Source: Polynucleobacter sp. SHI8
Lineage (GTDB): Bacteria; Pseudomonadota; Gammaproteobacteria; Burkholderiales; Burkholderiaceae
Direction of reading: 5' to 3'
DNA length: 64,000 nt
Assembly (NCBI RefSeq): GCF_027944005.1
Contig: NZ_AP027204.1
Location: 620,001 to 684,000 of the forward strand
Below the pieces are notes generated by a model that ran no database searches, was not told where the DNA came from, and saw only the letters and a list, made by a program, of their open reading frames with translations. Below, piece after piece: positions 39,529 to 47,696 of this stretch (position 1 is its first letter; every line of letters begins with the position of its first letter). The position numbers and the translations under genes were made by a program.

Positions 39529-40041
39529 ATGAAAAATATGAAAGTATATAACTTGGCTTGTCCTCTTAACCATCAATTTGAAGGATGGTTCACCTCTGAG
39601 GAAGATTTTTCATCACAAAAAGAGCGCTCAGTATTATGCTGTCCGATGTGTGATAGCGTTGAAATTGCCCGTATGCCATCTGCGCCATACATTGGCGGTA
39701 AAGGTCATAAACATAGCGGTTCCACATTTGATGCCTTTGAGAAGGCAGCACTCAATATGCCTTCAACAAGCGATGCGATGCATTTGAGTCCTGAGCAAAA
39801 AGTACTGTTTCAAGAAAAAATGCAGGCCATGATGTTGCAAGTCGTTCGTGAAATCATGGAAAAGACAGAAAACGTGGGCGAATGCTTTGCTGAAGAAGCG
39901 CGCAAAATTCATTACAAAGAATCTCCTGAGAGAAGTATTCGTGGGGTAACTACGATTGATGAAGCAGCTGAACTAATGGATGAGGGTATTGAGGTTTACT
40001 CGTTGCCGGTGCCACCATCGTTAAAAAATACACTGCAATAA
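39529..40041 (+). CDS. DUF1178 family protein
   Basis: A 170-residue protein with an N-terminal KVYNLACPLNHQFEGWF motif and a CCPMCDS pair that looks like a zinc ribbon together with the first Cys. The C-terminal half includes ARKIHYKESPERSIRGV, a strong family signature. Function is unknown. ATG 39538 is an equally good start and would match the usual family N terminus. In Burkholderiales it is a frequent neighbour of the nuo operon. Confidence 0.88.
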   Translation: MKNMKVYNLACPLNHQFEGWFTSEEDFSSQKERSVLCCPMCDSVEIARMPSAPYIGGKGHKHSGSTFDAFEKAALNMPSTSDAMHLSPEQKVLFQEKMQAMMLQVVREIMEKTENVGECFAEEARKIHYKESPERSIRGVTTIDEAAELMDEGIEVYSLPVPPSLKNTLQ

Positions 40042-40054
40042 GTTTTTTAAATAT

Positions 40055-40091
40055 AAAAAAAGCCCTCAATTAAATTGAGGGCTTTTGTTTT
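40055..40091. terminator. Bidirectional intrinsic terminator
   Basis: AGCCCTCAA (40061-40069) and TTGAGGGCT (40075-40083) form a perfect stem with a 5-base loop, with a run of A on the left and TTTTGTTTT on the right. It lies between the convergent DUF1178 and mmsA genes and can serve both. Confidence 0.88.
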
Positions 40092-40099
40092 GTAGAGAA

Positions 40100-41617
40100 T
40101 TATTTAATCGTTGGCATAACGAATTCGCCACCTTTAGAAATACTCTCAGGCCAGCGTTGCATAATGCTCTTTTGTTTCGTATAAAAACGCACACCTTCAC
40201 GACCGTAAGCATGCATATCACCGAATAATGAGTTTTTCCAACCACCAAAACCATGCCAAGCCATTGGAACAGGGATTGGAACATTGATGCCAACCATTCC
40301 GACTTGGATGCGTCTCGCAAATTCACGAGCAATATTGCCATCACTCGTGAAGCAAGCAACACCGTTCCCGAATTCATGAGCGTTAATTAAGTCGACAGCT
40401 TGACTAAAGTTTTCTAGACGTACACAAGAAAGAACTGGGCCAAAAATTTCTTCTTTATAGATTTTCATGTCAGTTGTGACATTGTCAAATAACGTACCAC
40501 CCAACCAAAAACCATTTTCTAAGCCAGGCACAGTAAAGTTGCGACCATCAACTAATAATTTTGCACCTTCATCCACACCAGCTTGGATATAAGAGCTGAT
40601 ACGATTTTTAGCAATAGACGTCACAATTGGACCCATCTCTGCATCGAGTTCCATACCGTTTTTGATTTTTAATGATTTTGTTTTTTCAATCAAAGCGGGC
40701 ATGACACGCTCTGCGGCAGAGCCAACAAGAACTGCAACCGAAATCGCCATACATCGCTCACCAGCCGAACCGTAAGCAGCGCCAACAAGGGCGTCAACCG
40801 CCTTATCAATATCGGCATCAGGCATGATGACCATGTGATTTTTAGCGCCACCCAACGCTTGTACACGCTTACCAAAATGCGCGCTACGCTCATAAATATA
40901 ATTAGCGATAGGAGTTGAGCCTACAAAGCTGAGAGCTTTGACATCAGGATTCTCAATTAATGCATCGACCGCTTCTTTGTCTCCTTGAACCACATTAAAA
41001 ATACCATCTGGAAGACCAGCTTCTTTAAACAGATCTGCCAAAAATAAAGAGGCAGATGGATCTGTAGGGCTTGGCTTGAGAATAAATGTATTACCACTAG
41101 CAATCGCCATTGGGTACATCCACATAGGAACCATGACTGGGAAGTTGAACGGCGTAATACCAGCAACTACACCTAAAGGTTGGCGCATTGTCCAGTTATC
41201 AATATTCGTTGAGACCTGTTCCGTATATTCACCCTTGAGGAGTTCTGGAATGCCACATGCAAACTCAACAATTTCGATACCGCGAGTTACTTCACCTTGC
41301 GCATCTGTAAAAACCTTACCGTGTTCTGCAGTAATAATTGCCGCTAATTCGTTTTGATGTTTATTTAACAGTTCAAGATACTTAAACATGATGCGAGCAC
41401 GGCGCAGCGGAGGAGTATCAGCCCATTTAGGAAAGGCTGCTTGAGCAGCTGCAACAGCTTGATTGACATCTGCTGTACTTGCCAACGCTACTCGGCGACT
41501 TTTTTGACCGCTCGCTGGATGATAGACATCTTGAAAGCGTCCAGATGTTCCAGAAAATCGTTGTCCGGCAACATAGTGAACTACATCATCAGAAGAAGTA
41601 AAGGCGGCAGTTGTCAT
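40100..41617 (-). CDS. mmsA: Methylmalonate-semialdehyde dehydrogenase (CoA-acylating)
   Basis: A 505-residue aldehyde dehydrogenase that turns (methyl)malonate semialdehyde into propionyl- or acetyl-CoA, in valine and thymine or inositol breakdown. Seen: [29 protein letters not shown] (NAD site), the catalytic Cys in [11 protein letters not shown], and [13 protein letters not shown]. The CoA-acylating branch is indicated by the MW-rich segment and [14 protein letters not shown] near the C terminus. ATG 41617 has a GGAG upstream. No other valine-breakdown genes are adjacent. Confidence 0.93.
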   Translation of the reverse strand: MTTAAFTSSDDVVHYVAGQRFSGTSGRFQDVYHPASGQKSRRVALASTADVNQAVAAAQAAFPKWADTPPLRRARIMFKYLELLNKHQNELAAIITAEHGKVFTDAQGEVTRGIEIVEFACGIPELLKGEYTEQVSTNIDNWTMRQPLGVVAGITPFNFPVMVPMWMYPMAIASGNTFILKPSPTDPSASLFLADLFKEAGLPDGIFNVVQGDKEAVDALIENPDVKALSFVGSTPIANYIYERSAHFGKRVQALGGAKNHMVIMPDADIDKAVDALVGAAYGSAGERCMAISVAVLVGSAAERVMPALIEKTKSLKIKNGMELDAEMGPIVTSIAKNRISSYIQAGVDEGAKLLVDGRNFTVPGLENGFWLGGTLFDNVTTDMKIYKEEIFGPVLSCVRLENFSQAVDLINAHEFGNGVACFTSDGNIAREFARRIQVGMVGINVPIPVPMAWHGFGGWKNSLFGDMHAYGREGVRFYTKQKSIMQRWPESISKGGEFVMPTIK

Positions 41618-41745
41618 ACAAGTCTCCAAAGGAAATCAATTGAATAATTAGAATATTTTACATTCTTGAACCACTTAATGCTGATAAATAACAAAACTCT
41701 ATAAAAGCATTTAAATAATTCGAGCGATAATAGAATTTTTGATCA

Positions 41746-42402
41746 ATGATACGAAATGAGATGGATGCACCTGTGAATCGAGAGACATGGCTTCAAAACG
41801 CTGTACAGGCCTTAGAGCCTATTTTTTCAGCTGTTGGGTATGGTATTCCACCGCTCAAAGTTTCCTGTGGATTTGCTGCATCAAGCAGTCCTAGAACCAC
41901 ATTAGGCCAGTGCTGGCCTCGTCAAAGATCGACTGAAATGGTTAACGAGATTTTTATTTCCCCAAAAATTGATGATCCAGTTGAAGTATTAGACACTTTA
42001 GTCCATGAAATCTGCCATGCGGTTGATGATTGCCAATCTGGTCATGGAGCTGATTTTCAAGGAATTGCACAGGTTGTAGGGCTTGAGGGACCTGCACGGA
42101 TGGCAATGGCTGGTCCTGCACTGAAGATTCGATTAATGACAATTAGTCAAAAATTAGGAGATTATCCTCATCGCGCCCTTAACTTTCCACCACCAAGGCC
42201 AAGTAATGCAACTAGAGCCAAAGCAAAATGTCCTGAATGTGGATATGAGGTGAGTCTTCTGAAGCGTTGGGCAGATTATGGAGCACCTATTTGTCCAAAG
42301 GATAAAATAAGGATGGAAGAATACGCAAAAGAAACTTTTGAACCAAGTATTGAGAATGTCGATGATCAACAAAAAGAAATTATTCATAGGGCGGTAAGTT
42401 AA
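41746..42402 (+). CDS. SprT-like zinc metalloprotease-fold protein
   Basis: A 218-residue protein of the SprT-like family. The zinc/catalytic motif HEICH is at 87-91, and His100 (SGHGADFQ) is a probable third ligand. A C-terminal zinc-ribbon-like stretch has Cys162, Cys165 and Cys183, but the expected fourth ligand is Asp186 (CPKD). SprT-like proteins resemble the DNA–protein crosslink proteases Spartan/Wss1; activity here is not shown. Start may also be ATG 41761. It is divergent from mmsA and followed by the dehydrogenase after 2 bases. Confidence 0.85.
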   Translation: MIRNEMDAPVNRETWLQNAVQALEPIFSAVGYGIPPLKVSCGFAASSSPRTTLGQCWPRQRSTEMVNEIFISPKIDDPVEVLDTLVHEICHAVDDCQSGHGADFQGIAQVVGLEGPARMAMAGPALKIRLMTISQKLGDYPHRALNFPPPRPSNATRAKAKCPECGYEVSLLKRWADYGAPICPKDKIRMEEYAKETFEPSIENVDDQQKEIIHRAVS

Positions 42403-42404
42403 AA

Positions 42405-43481
42405 ATGACAAAAAAACATGAAATTGCAGTCATTGCAGGAGATGGTATTGGCGTAGAGGTTATGCCGGAGGGGTTACGAGCACTTGAAGCGGCCTGTAGA
42501 AAATTTGGTATTGATCTGCAATTGAATCATTATGACTTCGCAAGTTGTGATTACTATGTAAAACATGGCAAGATGATGCCTGATAATTGGTTTGATTTAT
42601 TGGTTGGACAAGATGCGATTTTCTTTGGTGCAGTTGGCATGCCCAAGTTGGTTCCTGACCATATTTCTTTATGGGGAAGTCTGATTCAATTTCGTAAGCG
42701 CTTTGATCAGTATGTCAACTTGCGCCCAGTTAAACTGATTCCGGGAGTTCCAAGTCCATTAGCCAATCGCAAACCTGGCGATATCGACTTTTATGTTGTC
42801 CGTGAAAATACTGAAGGTGAGTATTCCAATGCGGGTGGTATTTTGTTTGAAGGAACTGATCGTGAGTTTGTGATTCAAGAAACAGTCATGACTAGAACAG
42901 GTGTTGATCGAATCTTAAAGTACGCTTTTGAATTAGCCAATAAGCGTGAAAAAAAGCATTTAACTTCTGCTACTAAATCAAATGGCATCTCCATTACGAT
43001 GCCTTATTGGGATAAGCGAGTAGCCAATATGGCAACACACTATCCAGAAGTGAAAGTTGATCAATTTCATATTGATATTTTGACGGCTTTCTTTGTGCAA
43101 AGACCACAGCATTTTGATGTTGTCGTAGGTAGTAATTTATTTGGTGATATTTTGTCTGATCTTGGACCTGCTTGTACCGGCACGATTGGTATTGCTCCAT
43201 CGGGCAATATCAATCCTGAAGGAATCTATCCTTCCTTATTTGAGCCCGTTCATGGTTCAGCCCCTGATATCGCTGGACGAGGAATTGCTAATCCAATTGG
43301 ACAAATTTGGAGTGCAGCGATGATGCTTGAACATTTAGGTTATCCTGAAGCATCGAAAGCGATTGTGGATGCCTTTGAAAAAGTGCTAGCTGCGGGTCCA
43401 GCGCATGCACCATTTACGCCAGATATGGGCGGCACAGGTAATACGCAGGATTTTGGTAAGGTTATTGCCGACGCTATTTAA
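42405..43481 (+). CDS. Tartrate/D-malate dehydrogenase (isocitrate/isopropylmalate dehydrogenase family)
   Basis: A 358-residue NAD- and metal-dependent beta-decarboxylating dehydrogenase. Seen: AVIAGDGIGVEVMPEGL, FGAVGMPKLVPDHISLWG, VNLRPVKLIPGVPSPLA, YVVRENTEGEYSNAGG, SNLFGDILSDLGPA and EPVHGSAPDIAGRGIANPIG. The DHISLWG segment in place of the leuB substrate loop marks the tartrate dehydrogenase/D-malate dehydrogenase (TtuC/DmlA) group; which substrate is natural is open. It follows the SprT-like gene by two bases and the LLM gene follows by five. Confidence 0.9.
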   Translation: MTKKHEIAVIAGDGIGVEVMPEGLRALEAACRKFGIDLQLNHYDFASCDYYVKHGKMMPDNWFDLLVGQDAIFFGAVGMPKLVPDHISLWGSLIQFRKRFDQYVNLRPVKLIPGVPSPLANRKPGDIDFYVVRENTEGEYSNAGGILFEGTDREFVIQETVMTRTGVDRILKYAFELANKREKKHLTSATKSNGISITMPYWDKRVANMATHYPEVKVDQFHIDILTAFFVQRPQHFDVVVGSNLFGDILSDLGPACTGTIGIAPSGNINPEGIYPSLFEPVHGSAPDIAGRGIANPIGQIWSAAMMLEHLGYPEASKAIVDAFEKVLAAGPAHAPFTPDMGGTGNTQDFGKVIADAI

Positions 43482-43486
43482 CAATC

Positions 43487-44485
43487 ATGCTTAAACACCT
43501 ATCGATTCTGGATCAATCTGCTGCGGTAGAAGGTGTTTCTCATGCAGCAGTGATTCAGAATGCGGTTGATCTAGCTGTGCATGCAGAAGAGTTGGGATAT
43601 CGACGTTTTTGGGTATCTGAACATCACAGTCATCCTAGTATTGTTGGAACTGCCCCAGAAATATTGATGGCCGCCATCTCGCAAAAAACAAATCGTATTC
43701 GACTAGGTAGTGCTGGAGTGATGTTGCCTCACTATAGTGCATTAAAAGTTGCTGAGCAGTTTCGGGTTTTAGAAAGCTTAGCGCCAGGACGAATTGACTT
43801 AGGTGTTGGACGAGCGCCCGGAAGTGATATGCGAACTGCTCAAATACTCAATCCGCAAGCACAATCTGCAGCGCATTTTCCGCAGCAAGTGCAAGAGTTA
43901 GATCTTTGGTTACGAAATGAGACTTTTCCGACAGGACATTTAGCTAAAGGCGTGCAGGCGTTTCCATTGGGGGATACATTTCCAGACTTATGGATTTTAG
44001 GGAGTTCTGACTATGGGGCACAACTTGCAGCATATTTAGGATTGCCCTATGTGTTTGCTCACTTTATTACCGATGGAGAAGGTGCAAAACAAGCGATCGA
44101 TTTATATCATCATCAATTTAAGCCCTCGGACCGACTGCAAGAACCCCAGGTGATTGTTTGTTTATGGGCATTAGCGGCACAGGACGAACAAGAAGCTTTT
44201 TATCAGTTTAGAAGTAGGGCGCGTTGGAAAATCGACCGTCAAAAAGGAATTCTGGGAACGATGATGCATCCAGACAAAGCCGGGAATTGGCAAAATGCGC
44301 AAGATGAAGCTCAATTTAAAGCCATGTGTCAAAAAGGCTTCGTTGGATCAGCTGAAGTAGTTACTCAAAAGATGCATGATCTTTCACAGGATCTTGGAAT
44401 TGAAGAAATTGCAGTGATTACTTGGGCTCATGATTTTGAGGTCAGGAAACAGTCCTACACCTTATTGGCGAAAAAACCGTCATAA
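43487..44485 (+). CDS. LLM-class flavin-dependent oxidoreductase (MsnO8 type)
   Basis: A 332-residue luciferase-like monooxygenase-fold protein. Seen: SILDQSAAVEGVSHAAVI at the start, YRRFWVSEHHSHPSIVG, RIRLGSAGVMLPHYSALKVAEQF and GRIDLGVGRAPGSD, all typical of the MsnO8-type group. It should bind FMN, but the substrate is unknown. It is co-directional with the dehydrogenase gene five bases upstream. Confidence 0.88.
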   Translation: MLKHLSILDQSAAVEGVSHAAVIQNAVDLAVHAEELGYRRFWVSEHHSHPSIVGTAPEILMAAISQKTNRIRLGSAGVMLPHYSALKVAEQFRVLESLAPGRIDLGVGRAPGSDMRTAQILNPQAQSAAHFPQQVQELDLWLRNETFPTGHLAKGVQAFPLGDTFPDLWILGSSDYGAQLAAYLGLPYVFAHFITDGEGAKQAIDLYHHQFKPSDRLQEPQVIVCLWALAAQDEQEAFYQFRSRARWKIDRQKGILGTMMHPDKAGNWQNAQDEAQFKAMCQKGFVGSAEVVTQKMHDLSQDLGIEEIAVITWAHDFEVRKQSYTLLAKKPS

Positions 44486-44525
44486 AAGAAGGCTAAAATA
44501 TCTTTTTATTTTAAAAAAATAGATA

Positions 44526-45698
44526 ATGAGTCGAAAATCCGCCTTTGTCACCTCTTCTGTAATGCTGCTTGCGAGTTTACTTACTTTTTTACTCTGGCAT
44601 TTAAATAAAAATCAACAAAAGGCTTTAGAGCAACCTGAGCAAGTAATTTCTGCAAAACAAAGTACCACTTCCGCAGATTCTTCTCCTCAACTTCAAATTC
44701 CCTCGAGTATTGATCGAACCGTTGATTTAATTACTGGAAATACGCTGGCACAAAATAAACCTGCCAACTTAAAACAAGAAGAGTGGCAAAAAATTAATGA
44801 GTTAATTCAGGGGAGTTGGTCAAACTATTCCACCAAAATGGGAAAACCCATGTTGAGTTGGTCTAGTAATGAAGTTCATAGTGATGCTAAAAAAGTGTTT
44901 TATCCATTTTCTGGACCAGATTTTACGACCTTGTATCAAATTTACCCACAAGCAGATCATTATGTAATGTCTGCTCAGCAAAGAGGAGAGCGCTTAGTAG
45001 ATTTAAGTCAGCTCAGTCCAAGTGCGGCATCCCAAACAATGGAAGTTTTAAGTTCAGCTTGGAAAAGTTTTGGTAGTGATGGTTTTTTTGTTACAGAGTA
45101 TTTATTCAAGTACATCTCGACGAATAAAGTAAAGATTGGGGCGACTACTTTAATCGCTTCATTTGCCCATCTGCATCAATTCTCCATCCAGAAAATTGTC
45201 CCCATATCGATTGATTCTGATGGTTCTGTCAAAGAGTTAACTGAAGATCAATCTTGGGATTCAGTTCGCTTTTATCTCGTGAAAGACAATAGACCAGTCA
45301 TCTTAGATTACGTGAGAATGGATTTATCAAATGACGGCATGAAAGATAGCCCTGCTCATTTGGCATTTTTTCGTGAGTCTGCAAAATCACCCGTCCTGTT
45401 AAAAGCAGCATCTCATTTACCTCAGCACAAGGGATTTACGATGATTCGTGATGAGATGTTAAATAATGCACCGATGGTTGTTCAAGATGAAACTGGTTTG
45501 GATTATCAACCGCTCAATCAACAATTTAATACCGTTTTATACGGCAGCTTTGTGAAAGCGTACAAGGTATTTTCAACTTACAACACCGAGCTTGCAAAGG
45601 CATATAAGCTTCGCGACGACGAAAAAAAATTACCATTCAGAATTGGTTACTTTAAAGATGGCAACTACGCACTCATTGTTGCCACTCGAAAACTCTAA
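44526..45698 (+). CDS. Membrane-anchored protein of unknown function
   Basis: A 390-residue protein with one N-terminal hydrophobic segment (about 8-25) after a short basic start, consistent with a signal anchor, then a Ser/Gln/Pro-rich linker (30-60) and a soluble region. Features seen: WSSNEVHSDAKKVFYPFSGP near 107-126, DFTTLYQIYPQADHYVM, a repeated pattern of aromatic residues, and a C-terminal LPFRIGYFKDGNYALIVATRKL (the end is split in two motifs, LPFRIGY and ALIVATRK). The bulk is probably periplasmic. I do not recognise a named domain. The downstream gene is convergent. Confidence 0.7.
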   Translation: MSRKSAFVTSSVMLLASLLTFLLWHLNKNQQKALEQPEQVISAKQSTTSADSSPQLQIPSSIDRTVDLITGNTLAQNKPANLKQEEWQKINELIQGSWSNYSTKMGKPMLSWSSNEVHSDAKKVFYPFSGPDFTTLYQIYPQADHYVMSAQQRGERLVDLSQLSPSAASQTMEVLSSAWKSFGSDGFFVTEYLFKYISTNKVKIGATTLIASFAHLHQFSIQKIVPISIDSDGSVKELTEDQSWDSVRFYLVKDNRPVILDYVRMDLSNDGMKDSPAHLAFFRESAKSPVLLKAASHLPQHKGFTMIRDEMLNNAPMVVQDETGLDYQPLNQQFNTVLYGSFVKAYKVFSTYNTELAKAYKLRDDEKKLPFRIGYFKDGNYALIVATRKL

Positions 45699-45709
45699 CA
45701 CTTCGTTAA

Positions 45710-45997
45710 TTATCGATAAAACCGTCTCTCAAAGTGTCTATAGTGACGGTGATAACGCTCAAATCTTTGTTGATAATACAGATTAGGATTGTGTGATTGA
45801 ATGACAGGAACCACTATGATTCTTGGAAGAGCAATAGGCTCAAAGGGTCGAAAACTAGGTCGTGTGGAAACACTCCAACCACGATCTTGTGCTTTAAAAT
45901 CTGGCGAAGAGGGTTGATGAGAACTCCATTCTTCAGCAGATGCACCTCCTTGCACGATGAAACACAAGGTAATCATTACTTTTAATAGGTTTTTCAT
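45710..45997 (-). CDS. Small exported basic protein of unknown function
   Basis: A 95-residue protein with a signal peptide (KNLLKVMITLCFIVQGGASA, cleavage likely after ASA) and a short mature part ending in a His/Arg/Tyr-rich segment (FERYHRHYRHFERRFYR). AGAGGAG precedes the ATG at 45997. The ending could be a metal- or polyanion-binding tail, which is only a guess. No family is recognised. Confidence 0.65.
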   Translation of the reverse strand: MKNLLKVMITLCFIVQGGASAEEWSSHQPSSPDFKAQDRGWSVSTRPSFRPFEPIALPRIIVVPVIQSHNPNLYYQQRFERYHRHYRHFERRFYR

Positions 45998-46067
45998 GAC
46001 CAACTCCTCTGTGAGATTTCTTACTTAGTATAACGTCATAAACCAGAAAAAGTTTACAGTTTTTGTC

Positions 46068-46928
46068 TCACAAATTAATTTTAAACCTGGGGGCTATGCT
46101 TTCTAGGTTGAATTCAAGTAAAAGGTGTTTCAGTTGTTCGCTTGCTTGTTGCGATTTGCTGGAGGATTGAAGTTTCCTTGCGATGATTAATTCATTTTTC
46201 ATCGAGTGTTCCCAGCCAACTAGTTCGGTTACCGTGACCTCATATCCACAGGACTCTAAATATAAACAGCGCATGACATTGGTTAGATGACTGCCAAATT
46301 CTCTAGTATGGATTGGAAATTTCCAAAGTGCTGAAAAGTAATTATTTTTCAATACCTGAGATTTTTTTTCTTTCAGTAACCCAGCTAGCTCTGCTTGGCA
46401 ACAAGGCACTAAAACAATATGCGGAACATTTCGATAGAGTGCGAAATTGATGGCATCATCTGTAGCCGTATTACATGCATGCAGCGCCGTGACGATATCG
46501 ATTTGTTGGGGAAGATCTTTTGAGACAAGAGCTTCTTGAGTATTTAAGTGATAGAAAAGCATCTGCTCAAAATGGATTCGCTGGGCTAATTCTTTGGAGT
46601 GTTGAACCAAATCCTCTCTGAGATCGATCCCTATGATTTGAAACGGATGGGGCAGATGCTTAGCAACTAGATCATAAAGTAAAAAACCCAAATAGGATTT
46701 GCCTGCTCCAAAATCAACAAGATTAAATGATTGTTTTTTCTGGGAGAGATCCGCAATGATTGGTTCGATAAACTGCACCAAATGAAAAACTTGCTTTAAT
46801 TTTCTGCGACTATCTTGATTCATTTTGCCATCACGAGTCAAGATATGAAGCTCTTTTAACAATTCAATCGATTGATTGTCACGTACTTCATATTTGTCAT
46901 TGTTTGTTTTGATGGGACTAGTTTTCAT
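46068..46928 (-). CDS. Class I SAM-dependent methyltransferase (Methyltransf_32-like)
   Basis: A 286-residue methyltransferase. Motif I is VDFGAGKSYLGFLLYD with the acidic residue IIGIDLRED after it; ALHACNTATDDAI and VLVPCCQAEL follow, a pattern also seen in the METTL25/GSTCD-type group. It likely acts on RNA or a small molecule, but the substrate cannot be stated. It lies 54 bases downstream of dnaQ on the same strand. Confidence 0.82.
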   Translation of the reverse strand: MKTSPIKTNNDKYEVRDNQSIELLKELHILTRDGKMNQDSRRKLKQVFHLVQFIEPIIADLSQKKQSFNLVDFGAGKSYLGFLLYDLVAKHLPHPFQIIGIDLREDLVQHSKELAQRIHFEQMLFYHLNTQEALVSKDLPQQIDIVTALHACNTATDDAINFALYRNVPHIVLVPCCQAELAGLLKEKKSQVLKNNYFSALWKFPIHTREFGSHLTNVMRCLYLESCGYEVTVTELVGWEHSMKNELIIARKLQSSSKSQQASEQLKHLLLEFNLESIAPRFKINL

Positions 46929-46982
46929 CTTGAATATTATCTAATTGAGTCATCGGACTCATGAGAATTTTTCTAGTATGAA

Positions 46983-47687
46983 CTAATGCAACCAAGTCGG
47001 AGGATTTTTAGCCTTTTTGGCAATATCTTCCATTAATTGTTGATGCAACATTTCTTCCTCAGAAGAGGCTTTGAGAATAATTAAATCAGACGCCGAAGGT
47101 AACTGCAATTCCACGCTAGAGTGATTGGATGTTTCAACCCCTGAATCCATCATTAAATCATTTTGACCTCTCGTCATGCACAAGTAGACCTCGGTCAAGA
47201 GTTTTGCGTCGAGAAGGGCCCCGTGGAGAGTGCGATGATCATTTTTTACACCAAACCGGTTACATAAATCATCAAGACGATTCCTTTTACCAGGAAACAT
47301 CCTTTGGGCGTCGGTCAGGGTATCAATCACACCGACAACGATGGAACTAAAAGAATCCAGACCTAGACGTTTAAACTCCATATCTAAGAAGCCCAAATCA
47401 AACGCGGCATTATGAATAATCACCTCAGCCCCTTTAGAAAAAGAGGCAATTTCAGAGACAACATCTGCAAAAACTGGTTTATCTTTTAAAAAGTCTTGAC
47501 GAAGACCGTGGATTGCCGCAGCCGCTTCAGGCATATCTCTTTCAGGATTGATATAAAAATGTAAATTGTTACCAGTCATTCTGCGATTGATAAGCTCAAT
47601 ACAGCCTATTTCGACTAGGCGGTCACCGTTATTCGGGTGCAAACCTGTTGTTTCGGTATCTAAAATAATTTGACGCGTAATTTTCAA
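46983..47687 (-). CDS. dnaQ: DNA polymerase III epsilon subunit (3'-5' proofreading exonuclease)
   Basis: A 234-residue DEDDh exonuclease. Catalytic residues are Asp10 and Glu12 (LDTETTG), Asp97 (NAAFDLGFL), His155 and Asp160 (HRTLHGALLDA). The C-terminal part, after residue 180, should bind the alpha subunit. Start is TTG 47687, nine bases after the RND pump stop, with AAGG upstream; no closer ATG exists. In E. coli and many Proteobacteria dnaQ lies next to rnhA; here an efflux pair separates them. Confidence 0.95.
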   Translation of the reverse strand: MKITRQIILDTETTGLHPNNGDRLVEIGCIELINRRMTGNNLHFYINPERDMPEAAAAIHGLRQDFLKDKPVFADVVSEIASFSKGAEVIIHNAAFDLGFLDMEFKRLGLDSFSSIVVGVIDTLTDAQRMFPGKRNRLDDLCNRFGVKNDHRTLHGALLDAKLLTEVYLCMTRGQNDLMMDSGVETSNHSSVELQLPSASDLIILKASSEEEMLHQQLMEDIAKKAKNPPTWLH

Positions 47688-47696
47688 TTGAATACC

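Noticed and set aside
41076..41357. Open frames antisense to mmsA and other long genes (also inside pnp, nuoG, carB and the RND pump)
   Set aside because: They mirror conserved coding sequence on the other strand, lack ribosome-binding sites and have no protein-like composition.
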